Part shown: piece by piece, positions 18,448 to 28,470 of the stretch
How positions within the stretch are numbered: position 1 is the stretch's first letter
Layout: the number at the start of each line of letters is the position of its first letter
Source: a candidate division WWE3 bacterium GW2011_GWB1_41_6
Lineage (GTDB): Bacteria; Patescibacteriota; WWE3; UBA101185; UBA10185
DNA length: 43,840 nucleotides
Assembly: GCA_000997355.1 (NCBI GenBank)
Contig: LCBS01000002.1
Span: 11,144-54,983 of the forward strand
Direction: 5' to 3'
Notes under the pieces: generated by a model
What the model saw: only the letters and a program-made list of their open reading frames with translations
Database searches by the model: none
What the model was told of the DNA's origin: nothing
Made by a program: the position numbers and the translations under genes

Positions 18448-20537
18448 CTAACCTCCACCTCACCTAAGTAAATACTTCTTGTTCTGATTACATTAGAAAT
18501 TCCGGTAAAAACCTGATATTGCCCCGTATCAAGATACGATGGCAGGGCGAGTTCGTTAGTTTCAATGTAATAATGGTCTTCAACCCATTGGCCTAACTGA
18601 ATCAACCCGAACGACGGTAAAGTAGCCACCTGGTAAACTTCACCGGTATCCTTATGAATAAAGGAAAGGAACGAGAAGTAGTCATCCAGTGAATCATCGT
18701 CACGCTTGACGAATACAATCTGAGTCAGAGTAGGTTCTCCCCGGTTTATAACCTCGGGAATTTCATAATCAACAACGGTGAGAGAATTGAATATTTCATA
18801 ATCGAACTTTTCATCGTAAACGAATTTCTCCTGCAGAGGCAGAAGATCCGTTTTGTTGTGCGGGCCGACGTTCTTAAACACGAACAAATTACCGCACCCG
18901 GCCGATATCTGATAATCGGGATTCTTGATCAGATCTCCTACAACGTCGTTTACAAGGTCAAGATTAACATCCAGTATGGTAAGAATTTTCCTGGAGAAGA
19001 CATCCACAATCACGTAATCAGCTTCTTTATAGAGCGCGGGAAAGATCGCATATGTTTCGCGCATGGATAAATGTGCACCAAGGTAATCCGGCCCGGAAAC
19101 AGATGCATCACCTGGGATCATATCAATTACCTTTAAAGCACACTCTCTGTCCTTGTTCTCCAACGGTGTGATCTTAAAAACATCTCCGGGCTTGATGTCC
19201 TCATTCTTGATTATCTCTGTATCGGTCTTGGCAAAAGCGATGCCGGCTACCCTCTTTTGGACAGCTTGTGTAAACCATAGGTATACAGGGTTGTTGTAAG
19301 TATACGAAGTGTAAATGTTCGTGAACAAAATAAAAGCCGATACTCCAATAACAATATGCCTTCCTTTGATGCGATATTTTTTAAAATAGCTATCAGTTAG
19401 TGCGCCGAGAAATCCTATGGAAAATATCGTGGAGAGAAAGATTACCGGCACGATCATGGATATACGGTGATTGTTGATCTCGGCTGTCCCAATCCCGCCT
19501 GCAGTCGTAAGATAATTTATCAAAAAATCCGGAGCCGATATAACCAAAACCGCGGGGGATATGAATGGTAAATACCCTACGGGTTCAAAGGTCCGTCTCA
19601 GGTTATCCATCTTATCCCCGCCAAAGAATACTCTCACTAAAGTTTCCGGTTGGATAATCATATTGATTATTACTTCGCTATAAGAATCCCCAAACGCATC
19701 ATATCTGGATAAGAAATAATTAGGTTTAGTGACGTCCCGTGTCAGGTCGGACCCGATCCCAATCGTTTGCGCGAATCTCTCGTAACCTTCGATCCTATAG
19801 TGGGCATAGTAGGGAATTATTACAAAAAAATTAATAACAAACCAGATTATTCCTACTGCAAACATAGTAAACCCTAGTTTCTTGTTATTCCTGAAAAGCC
19901 AAATGAAAATCCCGTAAAGGGAAACATATAGAGGAAGTTGCTCTTTGCCAAATATTGTTAATACCAGCAAAGACCAAAATATAATTAAACCTTTTCCTGT
20001 GATACTCCCCATTTTGTACATTTTCTCGTAAAGATAAAAAGCTGCCAGAAAGAATGGTATTACAACCGTTACTCCGTGAAAACCTGTCCACGCCGTCAGA
20101 AAACCAACCGCGGGATAGAATAAGAATGCTACGCTAAGCAATAACGCTGCGGTACGGGACCCAAGTTCCAGTTCCGCGATCTTGTAGATTAAAAAGGCGC
20201 TGCCTATCACCAACACCAACTGAGACACTACTAAAGTCATAGGGTGCTGAAATAACGCAAAGATAGGCACAAACAATAAAAGTATAGGGTCGACGTGGCT
20301 CATTGACCAGCGGGGGAGGTTCGTTCCAAAATAATCGGTCATATATAAAACTCTTCCGTGAAGCGTATTCCAAACCATTTGGGTCATATTACCCAGATCG
20401 AACTTTCCGAAGTCGAAGTTATTGTAACGAAAAAAATTTATCCTTAGATTAACCAGCAACACGACTACGGAAACCGCGCTAAGTGTAATGATATGGATGT
20501 AAGATCTGATCAGATTTCTTATCTTTGTAAAGTTCAT
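18444..20537 (-). CDS. DUF2079 family membrane protein
   Basis: FDFGKFDLGNMTQMVWNTLHGRVLYMTDYFG...SHVDPILLLFVPIF...PAVGFLTAWTGFHGVTVVIPFFLAAFYLYEK. Confidence 0.85.
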   Translation of the reverse strand: MNFTKIRNLIRSYIHIITLSAVSVVVLLVNLRINFFRYNNFDFGKFDLGNMTQMVWNTLHGRVLYMTDYFGTNLPRWSMSHVDPILLLFVPIFALFQHPMTLVVSQLVLVIGSAFLIYKIAELELGSRTAALLLSVAFLFYPAVGFLTAWTGFHGVTVVIPFFLAAFYLYEKMYKMGSITGKGLIIFWSLLVLTIFGKEQLPLYVSLYGIFIWLFRNNKKLGFTMFAVGIIWFVINFFVIIPYYAHYRIEGYERFAQTIGIGSDLTRDVTKPNYFLSRYDAFGDSYSEVIINMIIQPETLVRVFFGGDKMDNLRRTFEPVGYLPFISPAVLVISAPDFLINYLTTAGGIGTAEINNHRISMIVPVIFLSTIFSIGFLGALTDSYFKKYRIKGRHIVIGVSAFILFTNIYTSYTYNNPVYLWFTQAVQKRVAGIAFAKTDTEIIKNEDIKPGDVFKITPLENKDRECALKVIDMIPGDASVSGPDYLGAHLSMRETYAIFPALYKEADYVIVDVFSRKILTILDVNLDLVNDVVGDLIKNPDYQISAGCGNLFVFKNVGPHNKTDLLPLQEKFVYDEKFDYEIFNSLTVVDYEIPEVINRGEPTLTQIVFVKRDDDSLDDYFSFLSFIHKDTGEVYQVATLPSFGLIQLGQWVEDHYYIETNELALPSYLDTGQYQVFTGISNVIRTRSIYLGEVEVR

Positions 20538-20552
20538 ATTTTGTAATGCGCC

Positions 20553-21239
20553 TTAGTCAACAAACCTATATTTGATCAAAGTGTAAAGCGCTGAGATACC
20601 GTCTTTCCAGGTGATCTTCTTGCCTTCACTGAAACTTCTTCCTTTATAGCTGATGGGAACTTCCCTGATCCTCATTTTGGATTTTAATATCTTTGCGGTG
20701 ATCTCAGGTTCGAAATTAAACCGTGATGACCTTATATTTATATTGCGTACAAAATCCCCGGGCAAAAGTTTGTAACAGGTTTCCATATCGGTCAGAAGTA
20801 CTCCGTATAGAACATTGGTAACCAATGTCAAAAGTTTGTTTCCCCAATAATGCAAACTGGACATATCCTCATAGTTCCCTGAAAAACGTGAGCCGTATAC
20901 CACACTTACATTTTCCTCTTCAAGTCCTCTGATAAGTTTTAAATAATCCTGAGGGTCATATTCCAAGTCGGCATCCTGCACGATCACATAATCTCCTGTC
21001 GTCTGTTTAAAACCATCCCGCAGTGCCGCTCCTTTGCCCTCGTTTGTTTTCTTGAAAAAAATCTTAAGGTCGGGCTGATCATTCCCTATCTGTCTTAAGA
21101 TACCTATGGAACCATCGGTAGAAGCATCGTCGACTAGAATAATCTCCACATCCAAACCTTCAACTGCTTTCACTTTTTCGATGATCTCTTTTAATGTGGT
21201 TTTTTCGTTATAAACCGGTATTACTACAGAAAGTTTCAT
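20553..21239 (-). CDS. GT2 glycosyltransferase, polyprenyl/dolichol-phosphate mannosyl(glucosyl)transferase-like
   Basis: LSVVIPVYNEKTTLKEIIEKV...DDASTDGS...KGAALRDGFKQTTGDYVIVQDADLEYDPQDY. Confidence 0.9.
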   Translation of the reverse strand: MKLSVVIPVYNEKTTLKEIIEKVKAVEGLDVEIILVDDASTDGSIGILRQIGNDQPDLKIFFKKTNEGKGAALRDGFKQTTGDYVIVQDADLEYDPQDYLKLIRGLEEENVSVVYGSRFSGNYEDMSSLHYWGNKLLTLVTNVLYGVLLTDMETCYKLLPGDFVRNINIRSSRFNFEPEITAKILKSKMRIREVPISYKGRSFSEGKKITWKDGISALYTLIKYRFVD

Positions 21240-21272
21240 GAAGCGGCTTTCTAGTACAATGTCGTACCTAAG

Positions 21273-22829
21273 TTACAGCACTCGTACAATTTTAGCAAAA
21301 AATACCTTGCCATTTACTTCGTACTCAAAATTCCTGATCTCATCCAGATACGGCCTTTGATTTATATCCAGCGTCATATCGGTGTTATGTTCGTTGGTCA
21401 GGATCAGGTAATCAAATCCCAGTTCTTTTAGCCTGGATTCCTCAAGGTCAGCTTTTTTATCATATGGGTAAAAGACACCACGCACCTTTTCATTTGCACG
21501 GCGGTCGTTCAAATACCAGTTCGAGACGCTGCTAACGTCGTTATAGGCAATCAAACCTTCGAGGTTTTCTGATGCGTACTCAGTTGCGTTCTTAATTGAA
21601 ATAAAGTTATCTTTATGAAGCCAAATTGTCGCTCCTGACCAGATCATTAATGTTATAAAGGTACTAAAAACGAACAAATTATATTTTCTATTTAATATAG
21701 AATGAACGGAGAAGAGATATATCAGGAGCACGAGCAGAAGCAGAGGTTTATACAGCACTAAAAACTGCAGTTTCAAAAAGTACTGGGATAGGGGATAGAT
21801 CACTATCAACGTCGTTAAACCTAGTAGGGGAGTGAGAGGTGTTTTTTGGAGTTGGTCAAAATAGGTACGTGCTGAAACCGCCAAAAATATTATCAAAAAA
21901 GGAATTACCGGAACAAATAACCTCGGAACCGCAGCAGGCCACAATAATACCAGAATTAGCTCTATTAACACGAAAACCCCGATCCCTATATCCCCTACCG
22001 CTAACGAAAAAATCTTATGGATGTCGTTAAATATGAAATACCACGCCCATATAACACCAAAAACAAATAGCATAGAGATTACAAATATAGCTAATGTTTT
22101 TAAATCATAAGCACGGGAGGAAGGCTCATCAAAATAACTTGAGCTCAAAGGGTTCCTATAGAACCAGTAAGGCGATACAGTCGCAAAAAATCCCGCAATG
22201 TATCCGGTTAATAAGGGCAAACGTTTAAGAAAATCTTGTTTGGATAGAATATCAACAATTCTAAACTTCTCTGCAAAATAGATGCCCAGAGCCAGTGAGC
22301 CAAAGAGAATATAACCCTCAAATCTTGTGAGTATGGATAAACCCGCAATAATTCCTAAAACCGCGGCAAGACGTATGTTCATACTATCCTTGTGCTTTTC
22401 TAGCAGGTAGAACGCAAGCATTACCAATAAAGTAAACGGTACATCCGCGTAAATGCGTAACGACCAGTACAGATAAACAGGATTAAGAGCAAAAAGCAGC
22501 AGGGCAAGATTTTTGTATTTATCTTCTTTTAAATATAGCTGCGTTAGTTTGTAAAACACCCCAAATGAAGCGATACTGACAGACAGCATAAAGATCCTAC
22601 CCCAAAGTATCTGGTCAACACTTCCGGGACGCAATGCAAGCAGTACCGAAAATAGGGGCGGTCTCTTTTCATCAGCAGGGTAATTTAAATTCCTGATATA
22701 CTCAGAAGCCCGTAGTATACGGTAGCTATCCCCCCACTCAGCGGTATTTACATTAAGTAGCAGTAAATGGGTTAACAAAAAAAGTAGAAAAACCAAGACA
22801 GTTTTATTTTTTAATACATTTTTAAGCAT
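21273..22829 (-). CDS. GT39/ArnT-like multi-pass glycosyltransferase
   Basis: GDSYRILRASEYIRNLNYPADEKRPPLFSVLLA...LFALNPVYLYWSLRIYADVPFTLLVMLAFYLLEK; start at M6 of the ORF (22829). Confidence 0.82.
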   Translation of the reverse strand: MLKNVLKNKTVLVFLLFLLTHLLLLNVNTAEWGDSYRILRASEYIRNLNYPADEKRPPLFSVLLALRPGSVDQILWGRIFMLSVSIASFGVFYKLTQLYLKEDKYKNLALLLFALNPVYLYWSLRIYADVPFTLLVMLAFYLLEKHKDSMNIRLAAVLGIIAGLSILTRFEGYILFGSLALGIYFAEKFRIVDILSKQDFLKRLPLLTGYIAGFFATVSPYWFYRNPLSSSYFDEPSSRAYDLKTLAIFVISMLFVFGVIWAWYFIFNDIHKIFSLAVGDIGIGVFVLIELILVLLWPAAVPRLFVPVIPFLIIFLAVSARTYFDQLQKTPLTPLLGLTTLIVIYPLSQYFLKLQFLVLYKPLLLLVLLIYLFSVHSILNRKYNLFVFSTFITLMIWSGATIWLHKDNFISIKNATEYASENLEGLIAYNDVSSVSNWYLNDRRANEKVRGVFYPYDKKADLEESRLKELGFDYLILTNEHNTDMTLDINQRPYLDEIRNFEYEVNGKVFFAKIVRVL

Positions 22830-22843
22830 TGTATAAAAGGGCA

Positions 22844-23980
22844 TTAACTTCCGGTTACCTTCTCAAATACGCTCAACGTTTCACGTGCGGTATTCTCCCA
22901 GGTGCGGTGGGCGGCAATTTCTTTAGCTTTTTCGACCATCCCCTGGTTATATTCCCCATGCATGAGAGACTTAACTTTATTTTTTATATCTTCCGCGTCT
23001 TCCGGATTCACGTACCATACACTATCACCTGCCAGTTCCGTATATGCTTCAATACTTGACACTATCGCAGGAACTTCGGACGCCATAGCCTCGAGCAAAG
23101 GCAATCCAAAGCCTTCTTCAAAAGAGGTACTAACATATGCCCTCGCTCCGGACAGTAAAGGCGGCAGATCGCTATCCTCTACTCTTCCAAGAAATAATAC
23201 ATTATTTTGAACATGGAAACGCTCCGGAGCCCTAAGCGATTCCTCATAATCCCATCCCTTTTTCCCCACAACCACCAACTTAAAATCCATTCCACCCAAT
23301 TCCTTTAAGGCCAGCGAGAAACCTTCTATCAACTTCGGGAGGTTTTTCCTGGGCTGGATTGTGGAAATGAATAAAAGATAACGGCCGGTTAGTCCATACC
23401 TTTCACGGACGGTACTGATTTCTTCATCGGGATATTTTCGGAATATACCACTGACCCCTTCGGGTACAACTGTAATTTTCGATTCCGGTATCCCCCAATT
23501 CTTTTCAAGTATCATTTTTCTGGTGTGGTTAGAAGGTACTATCAATATCTCTGCGTATTTTGCAACAAACCATTCTGGTTTTCCCAAAGATAATTTCCTG
23601 ATCAAGTTTCCTGAAGTTCCGGCATAGTTATATTCCAAACCATGGATCATTCCCACTGTCTTCATTCCGGGTTTTCTGATCATAGGCATTGTATGAACCG
23701 CCGTAAAAAATACATCGGGTGTGTCTCTATAAAGAGCTTTCATCAATCCTGTCTGCGTCCACGATAAACTCTTATCTATAACTTTGTAAGAAAAGTTGGG
23801 ATTCTCATCTGTAAGATTTTGCCAAAAGACCGCGTCAGGTTCAGCGGGAAAATACAGGGTGTATAAGTTCGTGTTATCTGCTTCTGCCAAAGCGCGTATC
23901 AGGTTTATGGTATATAGTTCGGGACCGGCAGGTTCGTTAGTGAGCAGCATCTGTCCGTTAATCCCAATTTTCTTCTGCAT
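22844..23980 (-). CDS. GT4 family glycosyltransferase
   Basis: KITVVPEGVSGIF, LFISTIQPRKNLPKLIEGF, VSTSFEEGFGLPLLEAMASEVPAIVS. Confidence 0.92.
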   Translation of the reverse strand: MQKKIGINGQMLLTNEPAGPELYTINLIRALAEADNTNLYTLYFPAEPDAVFWQNLTDENPNFSYKVIDKSLSWTQTGLMKALYRDTPDVFFTAVHTMPMIRKPGMKTVGMIHGLEYNYAGTSGNLIRKLSLGKPEWFVAKYAEILIVPSNHTRKMILEKNWGIPESKITVVPEGVSGIFRKYPDEEISTVRERYGLTGRYLLFISTIQPRKNLPKLIEGFSLALKELGGMDFKLVVVGKKGWDYEESLRAPERFHVQNNVLFLGRVEDSDLPPLLSGARAYVSTSFEEGFGLPLLEAMASEVPAIVSSIEAYTELAGDSVWYVNPEDAEDIKNKVKSLMHGEYNQGMVEKAKEIAAHRTWENTARETLSVFEKVTGS

Positions 23981-23992
23981 AACGCAATTATA
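23981..23992 (-). promoter_or_regulatory. Consensus -10 TATAAT 6 nt before ATG of 22844-23980
   Basis: Minus strand TATAAT (23992-23987)-tgcgtt-ATG. Confidence 0.65.
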
Positions 23993-24055
23993 GACGTTGC
24001 GGCCGAACCTAGCTACACTTACCGCCTCAACCCACGTAATTTATAACAACCGGCG

Positions 24056-24070
24056 TGATAAAATAGTCGT
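24056..24070 (+). promoter_or_regulatory. Extended -10 (TGaTAAAAT) 6 nt before ATG of 24071-25207
   Basis: TG 24056-24057, TAAAAT 24059-24064, agtcgt, ATG 24071. Confidence 0.6.
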
Positions 24071-25207
24071 ATGAGAACTATCGGAATAGATGCCAGATTT
24101 TACGGTGAGGCCGGGCCGGGCAGGTACGTTAAATCCATAATCCAACACCTGGAAAGATCGGATAACGTAAATATGTACATCGTATTCCTTAGGGATAGGG
24201 GTATGGATGATTACATTCCGCAGAACCCGAACTTTAAAAAAGTCCGCGCTCATTTCAAGTGGTATTCCTTCGAAGAGCAAGTCAATTTCCTTTTTTTGCT
24301 CCTAAGACAAAACCTGGATATTTTATACATACCTCATTTTAATATTCCTATCCTCTACCCCGGTAAACTGGTAACGGCTATTCCTGACATTATAATGCAC
24401 ACATACAGTACAGAAAAAGGCACGACTTTACCTAAACCATACTTTAGATTTAAAAAATGGGTTTACAAAATGGTTGTACTTTGGGCGACTTTCCGTTCAA
24501 AGAAAGTTATTGTTCCGTCAAACGATACTCTTAACGATTTCAGAAAAGTATATCCTTTTATTTCCAAACAAAAGTACGTCCTTGCACCTGAAGGCGTAGA
24601 CCCCGAACTACTAACACAGACAACGGGCGAGCCCACGGAAGTTCTGGCAAAGCACGGTATTGAAAAACCTTTTCTACTGTATATAAGCAGTTTTTACGAA
24701 CACAAGAACGTACCGGCGCTACTGGGTGCATTCAAAATCTTAACGGAACAATATAATTTCACCGGACAATTAGTTTTAATAGGAAAAAAGGATAAATTTT
24801 CAGAAGAGATAGAAAAGCAGATCAAAGAAAAAGGGTTGTACGGACGTGTTCTGATGCCGGGTTCCACAAGCTATGTAACGGATACAGATACAGTGGTTTT
24901 GCGCAAGGAAGCCGAAGTGTACGTCTTTCCGTCATTAAAAGAAGGTTTCAGCCTGACACCGATGGAGGCGCAGGCTTTCAGTCTGGCTGCGGTCATATCA
25001 GACATTCCATGCCACCGTGAGATCTACGGAGACTCAGTTCTTTATTTTGACCCTCACAACCCTCATGAAATTGCGGAGCGGATCAACCAGGTTCTATTAG
25101 ACACCAACTTAAAACAACAGCTAATCGAAAAAGGCTCTGAACTGATTAATAAATATAATTGGAATGAGACAGCCCGTATTACTAAGGAAGTATTCAATGA
25201 GGTATAA
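24071..25207 (+). CDS. GT4 family glycosyltransferase
   Basis: IGIDARFYGEAGPGRYVKSIIQHL, LYISSFYEHKNVPALLGAF, VFPSLKEGFSLTPMEAQAFSLAAVISDIPCHREIYGDSVLYFDP. Confidence 0.92.
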   Translation: MRTIGIDARFYGEAGPGRYVKSIIQHLERSDNVNMYIVFLRDRGMDDYIPQNPNFKKVRAHFKWYSFEEQVNFLFLLLRQNLDILYIPHFNIPILYPGKLVTAIPDIIMHTYSTEKGTTLPKPYFRFKKWVYKMVVLWATFRSKKVIVPSNDTLNDFRKVYPFISKQKYVLAPEGVDPELLTQTTGEPTEVLAKHGIEKPFLLYISSFYEHKNVPALLGAFKILTEQYNFTGQLVLIGKKDKFSEEIEKQIKEKGLYGRVLMPGSTSYVTDTDTVVLRKEAEVYVFPSLKEGFSLTPMEAQAFSLAAVISDIPCHREIYGDSVLYFDPHNPHEIAERINQVLLDTNLKQQLIEKGSELINKYNWNETARITKEVFNEV

Positions 25208-26387
25208 TCTTTGAATAGATGGTCTCTATCTCCTTAACTTTTACTTTCCAGGAATAAAACCTCTCTATCTCATACCTATCTACCTGCACGGGATTTTCCA
25301 CAATCTCTCTGATCCGCTGAGCTATAGTTTCCGGTTGAGGATCATCCAGATAATAAAGTCCCTGTATATCATTCTTTGCCCTGAAACCCGAGACCAAAGC
25401 AGGAATTCCGCAAGCTAAACTTTGCATCACAACTTTAGGAAACCCTTCCCAGCTTGATGGCAGCACAAATATATCAGATACCTGAAAAGCAATAGGTGTT
25501 TGAGGGTATGGTGTATAACCTCCGCGGACCACACGCTCTTCTAAATGCATATCTTTGATCATTTTATCCAAACGCAGTAAATATTCATTATCCCCCGGCC
25601 CGATAAGCAAAAGTTTGTAGACATCAGGTAGATATTTTAATGACTCAATTAAAAGATGGACGTTCTTGCGTTCCAGCATCACCCCATGGTTAACAATAAC
25701 AATATCCTGACGGTCCAGGTCAAGTTCGTATTTTGATTTTTCACGTTCCTCTGCACCTACGGGTCTAAAAATATCCGTGTTAACTCCGGACTCCACGACA
25801 AAGCACTTAGCAGGATCGGCACCGTATAAATCTATGGCATCCTTCATATTCTCTTCGCTGACAAAAATACAGGCGGAAGCAGTATGTACGGCCATCCGAT
25901 TCGCAAACTTCTCGAACGGCCATGACAGGTACTTTGAGTGTGTTTTTACATCTATATTCTTTTCCTCGGCAGCTTTTTCCCTCATCGCAGCAACATTATG
26001 AAAATGAACTACAAGAGGTGTTTTAAGTTCAGCCGCCCTCCGGTAAATTTTCTGCAGTAAAAATCTGTAAAAATATATCCAGATCCCAAAATGACCGTGT
26101 GAATGTATCAGATCTACTTTATTACCTTCTTCCGCCCTCCAATATAAATAATAGAAGAACATCAATAGTGAGGTAGTCAGTGGCAGTGTTCCGGGAAGCG
26201 GTTCCCTTACAAAAGGGTATATATCGGTGTTTGGCAGTCTTTCCCGCTGACCTGCTTTTGGCCAATGACCGCAAAACAACACAAATGAATGACCCAATTG
26301 CGTCTGCGCACTAGTTATTTCATAAGGATGCGGCGCGAGTCCGTGCCAGGGAGGCGGCCAGTCATATACAATTCTTAGTATCTTCAT
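25194..26387 (-). CDS. GT4 family glycosyltransferase
   Basis: FVVESGVNTDIFRPVG, GVMLERKNVHLLIESLKYLPD, FVLPSSWEGFPKVVMQSLACGIPALVS; SD AAGGAG upstream. Confidence 0.92.
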   Translation of the reverse strand: MKILRIVYDWPPPWHGLAPHPYEITSAQTQLGHSFVLFCGHWPKAGQRERLPNTDIYPFVREPLPGTLPLTTSLLMFFYYLYWRAEEGNKVDLIHSHGHFGIWIYFYRFLLQKIYRRAAELKTPLVVHFHNVAAMREKAAEEKNIDVKTHSKYLSWPFEKFANRMAVHTASACIFVSEENMKDAIDLYGADPAKCFVVESGVNTDIFRPVGAEEREKSKYELDLDRQDIVIVNHGVMLERKNVHLLIESLKYLPDVYKLLLIGPGDNEYLLRLDKMIKDMHLEERVVRGGYTPYPQTPIAFQVSDIFVLPSSWEGFPKVVMQSLACGIPALVSGFRAKNDIQGLYYLDDPQPETIAQRIREIVENPVQVDRYEIERFYSWKVKVKEIETIYSKIIPH

Positions 26388-26392
26388 TTATG

Positions 26393-27259
26393 TTACTCCT
26401 TAAGCAGAAATACATCACCGTTCTTTAAACCGTATTCATCAATTATACCCCCGTTAACTGCGATAACGGCTTTGGAACGGGTTCTTGCTTCGATATAAGG
26501 GGAAATGTTGTCGGCACTGGTCGGACCTACTTTTGTATGGTAATCAACTATATTAAAAGTTCCGTCCAGAAAGATCAGGTCCATAGTGATTTTGGTCTTG
26601 CGTACATAAAAACCGTAATAATCCATGGCATCTCCTATATAAACTATGCCGGTTCCCTCAGGTAAATTTTCAGCTTCCGTCAACAAATCTTCGAACTGTT
26701 CAAGGCTTACTACCCTGTTTAGTTCCCACATCTTATCCTTGACCGTAAAGTTAATGGTATTTTTCACGTTGCTTAGGTACGTTTCCGCGACGAAATCCAT
26801 TGTATCAGCAAATACTACCTCCTGATAACTACCGCTCTCTTTGTTCATACTCCTAATCTCTATTTTGATAGCATCTGACTTCCTTAGCTCCTCCTTGCCG
26901 ATTGTAACGGGAAAGTTCACAAGAAAAGTAATCTCAGGCTTATCCATCGAAAAATTCCTTCTTTCAACGAACTTCACCACACCCTTCTCTTTATTCCACA
27001 AATATGTGGTCATTTGGTATTGCTCACTGTCTGCGGGAAGGTTCCGAAAGTTCACCGATAAAGCGTATATATCAGGGAATGAACTCCTTTTTTCAAAATC
27101 GGTTATCGATATCTCGATATTTATATACTTATTTTTATCTTCCTTGGTACGAAGAGTGCCGTTATCTCCGTATAAATACAAAAATATGGCAAAACCGACA
27201 CCGGCAATTATACCTATAATTATGATAAATATTAGAAGTTTTTTAAGTAGATAGAACAT
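26393..27259 (-). CDS. Membrane-anchored protein with C-terminal DUF192-like domain
   Basis: N-terminal TM; C-terminal GFYVRKTKITMDLIFLDGTFNIVDYHTKVGPTSADNISPYIEARTRSKAVIAVNGGIIDEYGLKNGDVFLL matches the DUF192 layout. Confidence 0.72.
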   Translation of the reverse strand: MFYLLKKLLIFIIIIGIIAGVGFAIFLYLYGDNGTLRTKEDKNKYINIEISITDFEKRSSFPDIYALSVNFRNLPADSEQYQMTTYLWNKEKGVVKFVERRNFSMDKPEITFLVNFPVTIGKEELRKSDAIKIEIRSMNKESGSYQEVVFADTMDFVAETYLSNVKNTINFTVKDKMWELNRVVSLEQFEDLLTEAENLPEGTGIVYIGDAMDYYGFYVRKTKITMDLIFLDGTFNIVDYHTKVGPTSADNISPYIEARTRSKAVIAVNGGIIDEYGLKNGDVFLLKE

Positions 27260-28451
27260 TTTTAGTACTTTCTTTCATATTATTAATTACTTCAACATAT
27301 TTATCCAGCATTACGTTCATAGTGAAATGCCCCAATGCCCGGTTCCTACCGTTCGTACCCATTTCCGCTCTCATATTGGGATCCTGCGCAACCGCCTTTA
27401 TCTTCTCGGCCAGTGCCTCACTATCTCCGGGTCGGACAAGAAAACCTGTCTCACCGTCCACTACCGCATCGGATACACCGCCTATATCGGAGGCGATCAC
27501 GGGAAGCCTTGATAACATCGCTTCAGGGATGGTCATAGGAAAGCCTTCCACCCTCAAAGTCGGTAGCACAAATACATCTGCGGTTCTCAATCTTTTTATT
27601 ACATCACGATACGGCACTTTTCCGTAAAATTTAACTTTTGGACCAAGGTCACGGCGTGCGACAAGTTCTTTTAATTTATTAAGATCAGCACCATCCCCTA
27701 CTACCTCAAGTATGATGTTTTCTTTCCGCAGCACTTCCATCACATGTACCAGGTTATACAAACCTTTAGACCTTACCACTCTCCCAACATAAATAAGCTT
27801 TACCGGACCTTCCTTAAGTTCAAAGGTTCCCATGAACTTCTCCGGATCCACACCGTTGTATATTACCTCCACTTTTTCCTCGGGAACAAACGTCTCGTTC
27901 ATTAAAGCGGTTTTTACCGCCTGCGACACCGCTACAACCTTGTCTGCACCAAGCACAAACTCCCTTTGCCTGCCAAAGTAATTCGCAAGAACGAATAACA
28001 GGTCCTTTGTAAGCCTTATCAGAGCTGTAATCCCTGCCGAATCATATAGACGGGTCTTTAGCTCCCCCATGATCGTTCCGTGTGATATTGCCAATATCTT
28101 TATGTTCAGTTCTTTTTTATTCCTTATAATTCCCAAGCCTGCCGAGCTTTGGCTGATAACAAGATCATATTGTTTATCTTTAAGCTCGTTCTTAAATTCC
28201 TCAAATGATCTCACAACCCAATTATTTTTCTTCTGCCAGGGAGCGACCCACATTTTATAAATGGAGGGAATGAAGACGTAATTAACTTTATTCCCGGAAG
28301 TATAGTCTATATTAAGCTCCTTTCGCGGCGAGAAAACCGTAACAGCGTGGCCTTTTGACGCTAGGCCTTCACAAAGTACTTTGTTCTGGGTTTCCAAACC
28401 CCCGTATCCGGCATGAAAGGTCGTAGACTTGATGAAAACGGCAACGTTCAT
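27243..28451 (-). CDS. GT4 family glycosyltransferase
   Basis: VEVIYNGVDPEKFMG, LIYVGRVVRSKGLYNLVHVMEVL, FVLPTLRVEGFPMTIPEAMLSRLPVIASDIGGVSDAVVDGETGFLV; start taken at MNVAVFIKS (28451). Confidence 0.92.
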   Translation of the reverse strand: MNVAVFIKSTTFHAGYGGLETQNKVLCEGLASKGHAVTVFSPRKELNIDYTSGNKVNYVFIPSIYKMWVAPWQKKNNWVVRSFEEFKNELKDKQYDLVISQSSAGLGIIRNKKELNIKILAISHGTIMGELKTRLYDSAGITALIRLTKDLLFVLANYFGRQREFVLGADKVVAVSQAVKTALMNETFVPEEKVEVIYNGVDPEKFMGTFELKEGPVKLIYVGRVVRSKGLYNLVHVMEVLRKENIILEVVGDGADLNKLKELVARRDLGPKVKFYGKVPYRDVIKRLRTADVFVLPTLRVEGFPMTIPEAMLSRLPVIASDIGGVSDAVVDGETGFLVRPGDSEALAEKIKAVAQDPNMRAEMGTNGRNRALGHFTMNVMLDKYVEVINNMKESTKNVLST

Positions 28452-28463
28452 AAACAAATTGTA
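28452..28463 (-). promoter_or_regulatory. -10 TACAAT 6 nt before ATG of 27243-28451
   Basis: Minus strand TACAAT (28463-28458)-ttgttt-ATG 28451. Confidence 0.55.
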
Positions 28464-28470
28464 CTATATT

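Noticed and set aside
22844-25207. Two divergent GT4 genes of exactly 378 aa each as a possible inverted duplication
   Set aside because: They are co-linear only at general GT4 motifs; sequence identity by eye is low, so equal length is probably coincidence.
26841-27254. 137-aa + strand ORF antisense to the DUF192 protein
   Set aside because: Mirror of a coding frame with recognisable protein features on the minus strand; no SD or -10 support.
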